41,087 nucleotides of DNA from an uncultured Clostridium sp. (GTDB lineage: Bacteria; Bacillota; Clostridia; Clostridiales; Clostridiaceae). The stretch spans positions 1 to 41,087 of the forward strand of contig URKQ01000031.1 of the NCBI GenBank assembly GCA_900548455.1, read 5' to 3'. Shown one piece after another: positions 34,134 through 40,963 of this stretch (positions are counted from its first letter, which is position 1; each line of letters begins with the position of its first letter). The notes under the pieces were generated by a model. It was not told where the DNA came from, did not search any database, and was given only the letters and a program-made list of their open reading frames with translations. Both the position numbers and the translations under genes were made by a program.

Positions 34134-35420
34134 ATGCCATCATTTGTAGTGTTAGGAGCTCAGTGGGGAGACGAAGGTAAAGGAAAGATGACTGACTATC
34201 TTGCAGAGGAAGCAGATGTAGTTGTTAGATTTCAAGGAGGTAACAATGCAGGTCATACTGTAGTTGTTGGGGAAAAAGAATATAAGCTTCACTTAATTCC
34301 ATCAGGAATACTTTATAATGATAAGTTGAATGTAATCGGCAACGGTGTAGTTGTTGATCCTGAAGCTTTATTTACTGAAATTGATTATTTAAAGGGATTA
34401 GGTGAAGAAATCACACCAGAAAGACTTATAATTAGCGATAGAGCTCAAGTAATTATGCCATATCATAAATTACTTGACAGACTTAAAGAAGAAGCTAGGG
34501 GTAAAAATGATATAGGAACAACTAAGAAAGGTATAGGTCCTTGTTATACAGATAAGGTTGAAAGATGCGGAATACGAATTTGTGATCTTATAAAGCCAGA
34601 TGTATTAAAGGAAAAATTAGAATCATATCTGCCAGATAAAAATGATGTTATAGAAAAAGTTTATGGAGAACAACCATTAAGTTTTGAAGAGATATATAAT
34701 CAATACAAGAAATATGGAGAGAGAATAAAACCATATGTAACGGATACATCTGTAAGAATTTTTGATAGTATAAAGGCAGATAAAAAAGTCTTATTTGAAG
34801 GAGCTCAAGGAACTCTTTTAGATATAGATTATGGTTCATATCCTTATGTTACTTCATCAAACACAACAGCTGGTGGAGTATGTAATGGTACTGGTATAGG
34901 ACCAACTATGATAGATAGCGTAGTTGGAATTGTAAAGGGATATACAACTAGGGTAGGAAAGGGACCATTTCCTACGGAATTAAATGATCATGTTGGAGAC
35001 TGGATACGTGAAAAAGGTTTTGAATATGGAGTTACTACAGGAAGAAGCAGAAGATGTGGATGGCTAGATTTAGTTATTCTTAAAAGTGCAGCTAGAGTTT
35101 CTGGATTAACTAGTTTTGGAGTTACTAAAATAGACACTTTAGCAGGATTAGATAAAATTAAGGTATGTATAGGATATAAATTAGATGGAGAGGTAATAGA
35201 CTACTTCCCAGCAAGTCTTGAAGATTTAGCAAAATGCGAACCAGTATATGAAGAATTTGATGGTTGGGATGAAAGCATAAAAGATGTTAGAAAATATGAA
35301 GACCTTCCAGAAAACGCAAAAATATACCTTAATAGAATTGAGGAATTTACAGGAGTTAAAATATCAATTGTTTCTGTAGGACCTAAGAGAGATCAGACAA
35401 TGAGAATTTCAGATTTATAA
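34134..35420 (+). CDS. purA: Adenylosuccinate synthetase
   Basis: Joins IMP and aspartate using GTP in the first committed step to AMP. The 428-residue product has the P-loop GAQWGDEGKGKM with catalytic Asp13, NNAGHTVV with the catalytic His, GTTKKGIGPCYTDK and TTGRSRRCGWLDL. It is a normal-length bacterial PurA. It follows the flavoprotein gene closely and ends at a strong terminator. Confidence 0.98.
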   Translation: MPSFVVLGAQWGDEGKGKMTDYLAEEADVVVRFQGGNNAGHTVVVGEKEYKLHLIPSGILYNDKLNVIGNGVVVDPEALFTEIDYLKGLGEEITPERLIISDRAQVIMPYHKLLDRLKEEARGKNDIGTTKKGIGPCYTDKVERCGIRICDLIKPDVLKEKLESYLPDKNDVIEKVYGEQPLSFEEIYNQYKKYGERIKPYVTDTSVRIFDSIKADKKVLFEGAQGTLLDIDYGSYPYVTSSNTTAGGVCNGTGIGPTMIDSVVGIVKGYTTRVGKGPFPTELNDHVGDWIREKGFEYGVTTGRSRRCGWLDLVILKSAARVSGLTSFGVTKIDTLAGLDKIKVCIGYKLDGEVIDYFPASLEDLAKCEPVYEEFDGWDESIKDVRKYEDLPENAKIYLNRIEEFTGVKISIVSVGPKRDQTMRISDL

Positions 35421-35421
35421 T

Positions 35422-35449
35422 AAAAAGCACCGATGAGGTGCTTTTTATT
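35422..35449. terminator. Terminator between purA and the convergent flavoprotein gene
   Basis: A perfect 10-bp stem AAAAAGCACC/GGTGCTTTTT with the loop GATGA. A-run and T-run on opposite sides allow termination from both directions. Confidence 0.9.
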
Positions 35450-35473
35450 TGCTATGAATGCATCCAGAGCTAT

Positions 35474-36718
35474 TTATATATGGTTATGTAAGAAATCTAA
35501 TATTCCATGTATGCCAGCTTCTGAAGAGCTCCAACACCACTGTAGATTGAAACCTCCGCAATCACCATCAACATCTAAAATTTCACCGCCAAAAAACAAA
35601 CCGGATACCAGTTTAGATTGTAAGGTTTTTGGGTCAACTTCAATAGTATTTACACCACCAACAGTGACTTGAGCATTATTAAAAGAGTTAGTATCAACCA
35701 CTTCAAATTTCCATTCAGATAGTAGGGTATATAGCCTATATCTAAGGTCATAATCAATATTATAGGTTGGGGTATGAATATCATATATACCAATTTCCTT
35801 TAAAACTATTGGAATAAGTTTTTTATTTAATATACCAACTAAATTATCGTATATAGTTCTATGGGAGAAAATAGCAAAATGAGTTTCTAGAGATTCTGAT
35901 ATTTTCTCATAAGTAGAATCAGTTAAGTTAACGTCTATATAAATTGATTTTTTATTTAAAATGCCTTTTGATGCAATCCTGCTTAGTTGGAGAATTGGGG
36001 GACCAGATATTCCGTAGTCAGTAAATAATATCTCACCATACTCGCTTCTTTCTACTTTTCCATCTACAATTATGTTACAAGAGCTTGTAAACTTAACACC
36101 AGAAATAGCTTTTAGTTTAGGGTAATTTAATTTAAGTTGAACTATTCCAGGAACAGGGGTAATAATACTATGACCTAAACCTTTAGCAAGTTTATATCCT
36201 GATCCATCTGAACCAAGTTTAGGATAGCTTTTTCCACCTGTACATAAAAGAAGGGTTTTACAAGTGAACTCATTAGCTATAGTAGTAATTTTAAATAGAT
36301 CAGATTTATCTTTTTTTATTGATATAACTTTATTATCAAGATAAATAGGAATATCTCGTTCAAGAAGATTTAATCTTAATAAATCAACTACAGCAGAAGC
36401 TTGTAATGATATTGGAAAAACTTTATCATTTTCCAATGTACATGTATAAATTCCAATAGAATTTAGGAATTTAATTGTTTTATCATAATCATAACCTAAA
36501 ATAATATCTTTAAAAAATAAATTATTATCACTATGATATCTACTTAATTCTATATTTTCATTAGTGATGTTACATCTACCATTGCCTGTGGTTAATAATT
36601 TTTTACATATTCTATCGTTTCCGTCTATTAGTCCTATATCGATGTTTAAATCCTTTGCTTTTATAGCAGATGCAACTCCACAAGGACCGCCACCGATTAT
36701 TATCAAATCATGATACAA
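35474..36718 (-). CDS. NAD(P)/FAD-dependent oxidoreductase of the HI0933/BaiN family
   Basis: The 414-residue flavoprotein has the N-terminal FAD motif DLIIIGGGPCGVASAIKA, the family signature KKLLTTGNGRCNITN, LLLCTGGKSYPKLGSDGSGY and, near the end, GLFFGGEILDVDGDCGGFNLQWCWSSS. Relatives include YhiN and BaiN; the substrate is generally unknown, and a bile-acid role as in C. scindens is not implied. The start is taken as TTG (MYHDLII), 9 nt after GAGGTG. An in-frame GTG four codons upstream is less well placed. It converges on purA. Confidence 0.85.
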   Translation of the reverse strand: MYHDLIIIGGGPCGVASAIKAKDLNIDIGLIDGNDRICKKLLTTGNGRCNITNENIELSRYHSDNNLFFKDIILGYDYDKTIKFLNSIGIYTCTLENDKVFPISLQASAVVDLLRLNLLERDIPIYLDNKVISIKKDKSDLFKITTIANEFTCKTLLLCTGGKSYPKLGSDGSGYKLAKGLGHSIITPVPGIVQLKLNYPKLKAISGVKFTSSCNIIVDGKVERSEYGEILFTDYGISGPPILQLSRIASKGILNKKSIYIDVNLTDSTYEKISESLETHFAIFSHRTIYDNLVGILNKKLIPIVLKEIGIYDIHTPTYNIDYDLRYRLYTLLSEWKFEVVDTNSFNNAQVTVGGVNTIEVDPKTLQSKLVSGLFFGGEILDVDGDCGGFNLQWCWSSSEAGIHGILDFLHNHI

Positions 36719-36739
36719 AATAAAAATCACCTCATATTA

Positions 36740-37010
36740 CTTCTTATTAGTATTATTATATATGTTATAATTAAATTCTTGGAGATTATAATCATATATG
36801 AGTTTTTGTATATTAAATTAATATGTATATAACAATATTATATACATATACAATATATAAATTGCAATAATGATAAAAATATATATGTGTTACAATTAGA
36901 AGCATTAAACCACAGTTTATATGAAAAAAACTTCAATTAGTTAAAATATCTACTTCTTTTATATTTCATTTAATATACATATTAAAAAAAAATAAAATTT
37001 AATTAAAATT
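36740..37010. other. AT-rich gene-free interval
   Basis: No open frame with a ribosome-binding site, no RNA gene and no strong terminator was seen between the flavoprotein gene and the tRNA promoter. The stretch is extremely AT-rich. Confidence 0.6.
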
Positions 37011-37014
37011 TGTG

Positions 37015-37043
37015 TTGACAAGGTGTAATATTTTTTGTATTAT
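37015..37043 (+). promoter_or_regulatory. Promoter of tRNA-Glu
   Basis: Perfect TTGACA (37015-37020), a 17-bp spacer and TATTAT (37038-37043); an overlapping TATAAT is at 37041-37046. Between it and the tRNA lies a short hairpin TCGGA-AGTA-TCCGA. Confidence 0.8.
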
Positions 37044-37084
37044 AATAGATGTCGAGTGGCTCGGAAGTATCCGATGAAGATTAT

Positions 37085-37159
37085 GGCTCCTTGGTCAAGC
37101 GGTTAAGACACCACCCTTTCACGGTGGTAACAGGGGTTCGATTCCCCTAGGAGTCACCA
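37085..37159 (+). tRNA. tRNA-Glu (anticodon UUC)
   Basis: A 75-nt cloverleaf with acceptor arms GGCTCCT/AGGAGTC, the anticodon stem CCACC/GGTGG with loop CTTTCAC (anticodon TTC), the T-arm AGGGGTTCGATTCCCCT and an encoded CCA end. It is a lone tRNA, followed by its own terminator. Confidence 0.96.
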
Positions 37160-37165
37160 TATTGA

Positions 37166-37206
37166 AATAAGGCGGTTTACGTAAAGGTAAACCGTCTTAT
37201 TTTTTA
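37166..37206 (+). terminator. Intrinsic terminator after tRNA-Glu
   Basis: A 15-bp stem AATAAGGCGGTTTAC/GTAAACCGTCTTATT (one G-U) with a 6-nt loop, followed by a T-run. Confidence 0.9.
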
Positions 37207-37235
37207 TCGAACTATAATATATGTATTCCTGTAGC

Positions 37236-37262
37236 GGCGAACAGTGTTCGCCATAGATTTTT
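37236..37262 (+). terminator. Second hairpin downstream of tRNA-Glu
   Basis: A perfect 7-bp GC-rich stem GGCGAAC/GTTCGCC with the 3-nt loop AGT, followed by ATAGATTTTTT. It is probably a backup terminator. A TATAAT-like sequence (37213-37218) just upstream leaves open a tiny separate transcript. Confidence 0.45.
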
Positions 37263-37380
37263 TATTAATATCTAAATATCAACTTAAGATTTCAATAAAA
37301 AATACTTAGAACATTAATATATTATATCATAAGTATCATGTGAAGCTGCCAAATTCCAATTTGTCAATGAACTTAGAAAG

Positions 37381-37488
37381 TAAATATAAAATAATATATT
37401 AAAATACCGCAGTACTCATACGAGGAATTGCGGTGTTTTTACGTTGTAATACAATCAAAGTATAACTTAATTATTGAAAGTTAAAATA
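37381..37488 (+). repeat. 108-bp direct repeat, copy 1, with conserved hairpin
   Basis: It aligns without gaps to 38510-38617 with 91 of 108 identical bases. It contains the stem AAAATACCGCA/TGCGGTGTTTT (37401-37411 and 37429-37439) followed by T's, and it ends with TTAATTATTGAAAG near 37467-37480. It lies 131 nt upstream of the ATG of the SEDS-like gene. Confidence 0.85.
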
Positions 37489-37619
37489 ACCTGAGTTTGA
37501 TGGAAAAAATTCAATATAAAAAATTCCATTAAAATGTTTTGTTATATAAGTGAAAGCAAATATTGTTTTATATTATTTTCTCTGTTAAAATTAATTTACT
37601 AAACTTAGGAGAGTTAAAA

Positions 37620-38471
37620 ATGAAGAAAAAAGATTTAATAAATTATATACCAATTATCATAGCTACACCTTCAATAATAATTGGTGTCATGGCAATGTAC
37701 ATAAATAATGTCCCATTTTTTATTTATATACAAAATATTTTTTACTTAATAATATTAGGGTTAATCTCATATTTTGCATTATCAAAAGAATATGATATTA
37801 ATAAAAATAAAGCTGCTATTTCCATATTAATTTCAGTAATGTTTTTATTCACAACTTTTATTAATTCAGGAGTAGAAAATGTTCATAGATGGATAGCTAT
37901 TGGACCAATTAAGGTTCACGTTGCAGCTATTGTACTACCTATTATAATAATAAATTTGTGGAAATTGCTACAAAGCAAAAGTTGGTGGTTTTCAAGTATT
38001 ATTGTTATATGTGTTTCCGTAATACTTGTTTTGCAGCCTGATGCTTCAATGGTAACTGCATTTGTTATTTCAATGATAATATTATTGTGGAATACTACTA
38101 ATAATATTTACCGCTATTTTATTGTAGTATTGCTTAATGGGTTAATTATATTTTCCTGGATATTTTTAGATGGACTAGCACCTGTAGCCTATGTTGAAGG
38201 AATAATTAGTTTAGTAGCAAGTATGGGAATGATATGGTTAATTTTAGGGATTATTTCTCTTATGATTTTGCCGCTGCCATTTTTATTTTTTCCGCCAAAA
38301 GAACATAAATTATTATCATTAAGCATTGGTGTATATTTTATAGTTATTTTAATTTCTAATCTGTTTGGAAATTTTCCAGTTCCATTAATGGGATATGGAG
38401 TTTCTCCTATAATAGGGTATTTTATTTCTATAACGTGGTTTGTAAAAAGAAAAGTTGATTCATCACACTAG
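37620..38471 (+). CDS. Compact SEDS-like (FtsW/RodA/SpoVE-type) membrane protein
   Basis: A very hydrophobic 283-residue protein with about nine or ten membrane segments. Several motifs match SEDS peptidoglycan glycosyltransferases in the right order: VHRWIAIGP (88-96), LQPDASM (138-144, cf. QPD), LAPVAYVEGIISLVASMG (187-203, cf. the RodA/FtsW loop with the catalytic Asp), and FPVPLMGYGVS (252-262, cf. PFISYGGS). At the catalytic position my alignment puts Glu193 instead of Asp. It is much shorter than canonical SEDS proteins (about 370-420). The ribosome-binding site is AGGAG. No cognate class B PBP is nearby. Function unknown; SEDS relationship likely but judged by eye. Confidence 0.65.
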   Translation: MKKKDLINYIPIIIATPSIIIGVMAMYINNVPFFIYIQNIFYLIILGLISYFALSKEYDINKNKAAISILISVMFLFTTFINSGVENVHRWIAIGPIKVHVAAIVLPIIIINLWKLLQSKSWWFSSIIVICVSVILVLQPDASMVTAFVISMIILLWNTTNNIYRYFIVVLLNGLIIFSWIFLDGLAPVAYVEGIISLVASMGMIWLILGIISLMILPLPFLFFPPKEHKLLSLSIGVYFIVILISNLFGNFPVPLMGYGVSPIIGYFISITWFVKRKVDSSH

Positions 38472-38509
38472 TATTTTATTATTATATAAATTTCAATTTG
38501 ATTAAAAAA

Positions 38510-38617
38510 TAAATATAAATTGCTATATTAAAATACCGCAGTATTCATAAGAGAATTTGCGGTATTTTAATATAGCAATACAATAAAAATATCACTTAAT
38601 TATTGAAAGCTAAAATA
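38510..38617 (+). repeat. 108-bp direct repeat, copy 2, with a 22-bp perfect inverted repeat
   Basis: Second copy of the element at 37381-37488. Here the hairpin arms extend to 22 perfectly complementary bases (38519-38540 and 38558-38579) around a 17-nt loop, which itself contains ATTC/GAAT. It begins 38 nt after the SEDS-like stop codon and ends 133 nt upstream of the next ATG. Confidence 0.85.
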
Positions 38618-38750
38618 TAAATAGAATTTTTTTATAAGTGAATAATAAGGTACCTTAAAATACTATAGTTAATATTTCCATTAATAAATTAACTTATATC
38701 TACAAAAGCTTAAGAGTACAAATGTTAATTATTAAGGGAGTGGATTTATT

Positions 38751-39284
38751 ATGAAAAGTATTTATAAATTTGCTACAGCTATTTTAATCCCAATAACATT
38801 AAGTAATATTAACTTACAAGAGTTTCAATTAAGGTCATACTTATATACAAAGGCTTTAGATTATAATAAATTTGCAGACAATCAAATTAATGTAACCCAT
38901 CAACAAACTAAAGGACAAGTAGAGTTTTTTCAACAAGCATTAGATGAATTAGGAGCAACTTCTCCAGAAGAAGTTGCTAAAATTTGGGCAAAGGGTGAGA
39001 GTACAAGGAATGGAGTTTTTCATTATGCTGTTGCTTGTGATGAATTGAAAAATGAAATTATTAAAAATTGGGGTAAACCTGAGGAAAGTTTTTGGATAGT
39101 TGGAGGTTCAAGTCCTTGGCTTGATAGATATGAAATAATCTTAAATAAGAAATTAAGTGATTTTATGTATGAAACAAAAATAAAATTTTACTGGGCTACT
39201 TCTTATGCACCTATAGAAATTACTGAAACTACATTGATAATTATGAAAAATGGGCATATTTGGTGTGTAAAAGAAGTAAAATAA
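38751..39284 (+). CDS. Exported or anchored protein with an NTF2-like/DUF4829-type domain
   Basis: The 177-residue protein has a short N-terminal hydrophobic segment (about residues 5-20, KFATAILIPITLSNI) resembling a signal or anchor. A domain from about residue 60 follows, with SPEEVAKIWAKGESTRNGVFHYAVACDELKNE, WIVGGSSPWLDRYEI and a final strand IIMKNGHIWCVKEVK. Clostridial proteins with this pattern, often the extracellular parts of M56/BlaR1-like or DUF4829 proteins, adopt an NTF2-like fold. The ribosome-binding site is GGGAGTGG. Function is not known. Confidence 0.55.
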   Translation: MKSIYKFATAILIPITLSNINLQEFQLRSYLYTKALDYNKFADNQINVTHQQTKGQVEFFQQALDELGATSPEEVAKIWAKGESTRNGVFHYAVACDELKNEIIKNWGKPEESFWIVGGSSPWLDRYEIILNKKLSDFMYETKIKFYWATSYAPIEITETTLIIMKNGHIWCVKEVK

Positions 39285-39297
39285 GACTTAATCTTAA

Positions 39298-39525
39298 ACT
39301 TTATTATTTCCAGAATTATCTATTTATGACAGCATTGAGATTGTAGATATAAATATTGAACCACATTTAGATTCTGCAAGTGAAGACCATATGAAAGATA
39401 TCCATGAAGCATCACGATATACTACCATTTACGGAATCTATGATAATACATTTATAAAGGTAGTTAATAAATCTATGGAAATTTATGGTGGCTATTTTAA
39501 ACATGAAAATATCAGTGATAAGTAG
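39298..39525 (+). pseudogene. Remnant of an unrecognised gene (C-terminal part)
   Basis: An open frame of 75 codons with protein-like composition (..PELSIYDSIEIVDINIEPHLD.., ASRYTTIYGIYDNTFIKVV) runs from just after an in-frame TAA at 39295 to a TAG at 39523. It has no plausible start or ribosome-binding site; the only internal ATG with room gives about 45 residues. It looks like the 3' end of a decayed or truncated gene. I do not recognise the family. Confidence 0.45.
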
Positions 39526-39761
39526 AAATCATTAAATAGGCTGTTTATTTTTACTATAATCAGTGAAAAAAATATATATAATTAAGAGAATATACTATAA
39601 ATTAGGCAAATAATTAAAGAGATTTAGAAAATTAGGTGTTTTTTTAATATTAGGGAAAGCTTATACACATCTATGAATAATCTTCATATTATGCTTATAG
39701 AAAGCAAAGTTTTTTAAGAAATTTCTTGAAAAATGTTAGTTAAAAACAGGGGGAAATAAAT

Positions 39762-40232
39762 ATGAAAGATTTTTGTCTACTTTGTAATGAATTTGCCAGA
39801 ATACTTGGAGCAGAAATTTTAAGCACAGCTGAAGGTGCTTGTACAGTAACATTTATGAGAAATATTAATGCAGAAATATTAGGAAGACGAACTCGTTCTC
39901 CATTAGCATTATCAGCATTATTTTCATTTGAGTCTCCTGATAATCAAGGTAGAACTCTTAATTTAGGTGAGACTGTTATTCTTCAAGATGAAATAAATGA
40001 TTTTATATCTATTTTAAGGAAAAAAGGAATATTGGTTACTGCACTTCATAATCACTGGTTATTTGAAGATCCAAGACTTATGTATATTCACTTTGAATCA
40101 ATTGATCAACCTTTAGATTTTGCTAGAAAAGTAGCAGAAGCACTTTGTGTATTAGGAAGGACTAGATCAATTAATAATTCGATAGATATTGTTAAGCAAA
40201 TAGCAGAAACACTTTCTTCATTAAAAAAATAA
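39762..40232 (+). CDS. DUF1259 (LppY/LpqO-like) protein
   Basis: The 156-residue product contains the DUF1259 hallmark GILVTALHNHWLFEDPRLMYIHFES (about residues 87-111), preceded by RNINAEILGRRTRSPLALSALFSFE. The DUF1259 family includes actinobacterial lipoproteins LppY and LpqO; this copy has no signal peptide or lipobox and is probably cytoplasmic. The His-x-His in LHNHW and the later IHFE could bind metal. The ribosome-binding site is AGGGGGAAA. Function unknown. Confidence 0.8.
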   Translation: MKDFCLLCNEFARILGAEILSTAEGACTVTFMRNINAEILGRRTRSPLALSALFSFESPDNQGRTLNLGETVILQDEINDFISILRKKGILVTALHNHWLFEDPRLMYIHFESIDQPLDFARKVAEALCVLGRTRSINNSIDIVKQIAETLSSLKK

Positions 40233-40251
40233 AATATAAAGTTTAAATTAT

Positions 40252-40282
40252 ATAAAAGCACTTACTTAAGTAGGTGCTTTTT
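40252..40282 (+). terminator. Intrinsic terminator after the DUF1259 gene
   Basis: The stem AAAGCACTTAC/GTAGGTGCTTT (one G-U) encloses TTAA and is followed by a T-run. Confidence 0.85.
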
Positions 40283-40411
40283 TAGTTTGTTTTATAATAA
40301 AAAAATAATTATTGTATGAAGTGAGAGCTAAAAGACCAAATTAATAAAAGAAATTAAAAAGCTAGTAAGGAAAGAATGATATTTATTATATTTTTTATTG
40401 GAGGGAAGAAA

Positions 40412-40627
40412 ATGAGAAAACTTTCAGAAGCAGAATTACTATCTTTAACATCACTATTGAAGATGGAGCAAGATGGATTAGTTGTACAAAGAGCAGTAAA
40501 TGCACTAATAACAGATGAAAACTTAAGAAGACAAGGTGAATCTAGTGTATTAGCAGCAGAAGGTAGAATAAAAGGATTGCAACAGTTTATTAATGAAAAT
40601 CAAGTAACAGTCATGGCGGAGGTATAA
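40412..40627 (+). CDS. Small helical protein, probable partner of a CotF-type coat protein
   Basis: The 71-residue protein is predicted to be almost entirely helical: SEAELLSLTSLLKMEQDGL, then NALITDENLRRQGESSVLAAEGRIKGLQQFI. It resembles the short coat-associated proteins encoded directly before CotF-family genes in clostridia. The ATG is preceded by GGAGGG; in-frame codons upstream overlap that site. The stop is 4 bp before the next gene, whose ribosome-binding site lies inside this gene's last codons. Confidence 0.55.
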   Translation: MRKLSEAELLSLTSLLKMEQDGLVVQRAVNALITDENLRRQGESSVLAAEGRIKGLQQFINENQVTVMAEV

Positions 40628-40631
40628 TAGA

Positions 40632-40937
40632 ATGGCAAATTTAATTGGAAATCTAATTAAAAATAATGTTGATATTAATGATGAAGTTATTTCTACAAAT
40701 ATGCTTGCTTCTGGAAAAGCAGCAGCTGATGCATATCTTAATGCTACACTAACAAGCAGTACTCCAGAATTGAGATCTATATATTCTTCTGGTTTAAATC
40801 AAATAGTTGGGGGACATACTGCTCTTACAGAGCTAGCTGTAACTCAAGGTTGGGTTAAACCTTACAATTCGCCTGTGCAACAATTAACTGATACTTATAA
40901 TGAATCAAAAACTGTAATTAACCCAACTGAAAAATAG
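40632..40937 (+). CDS. Spore coat protein, CotF family
   Basis: The 101-residue product has the ferritin-like coat-F pattern: ISTNMLASGKAAADAYLNATLTSSTPELRSIYSSGLNQIVGGHTALTELAVTQGWVKPYN. Proteins of this type are structural components of the spore coat. It is tightly coupled to the small gene upstream. Sporulation sigma factor boxes could not be assigned with confidence. A terminator follows. Confidence 0.8.
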   Translation: MANLIGNLIKNNVDINDEVISTNMLASGKAAADAYLNATLTSSTPELRSIYSSGLNQIVGGHTALTELAVTQGWVKPYNSPVQQLTDTYNESKTVINPTEK

Positions 40938-40963
40938 TATAAAGTAAATACATTATAAATAGT

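Noticed and set aside
36740..37010. Possible small genes in the AT-rich interval
   Set aside because: Frames are very short and lack ribosome-binding sites; composition is low complexity.
37263..37380. tRNA-linked integrative element or attachment site
   Set aside because: No duplicate of the tRNA 3' end, no integrase and no transposase were found to the right in the window.
38510..38617. CRISPR-like repeat
   Set aside because: Only two copies exist, 1129 bp apart with a gene between them, and there are no regular spacers or cas genes.
40285..40411. Sporulation sigma factor promoter of the coat genes
   Set aside because: No pair of boxes matched sigma-E, sigma-G or sigma-K consensus with correct spacing by eye.
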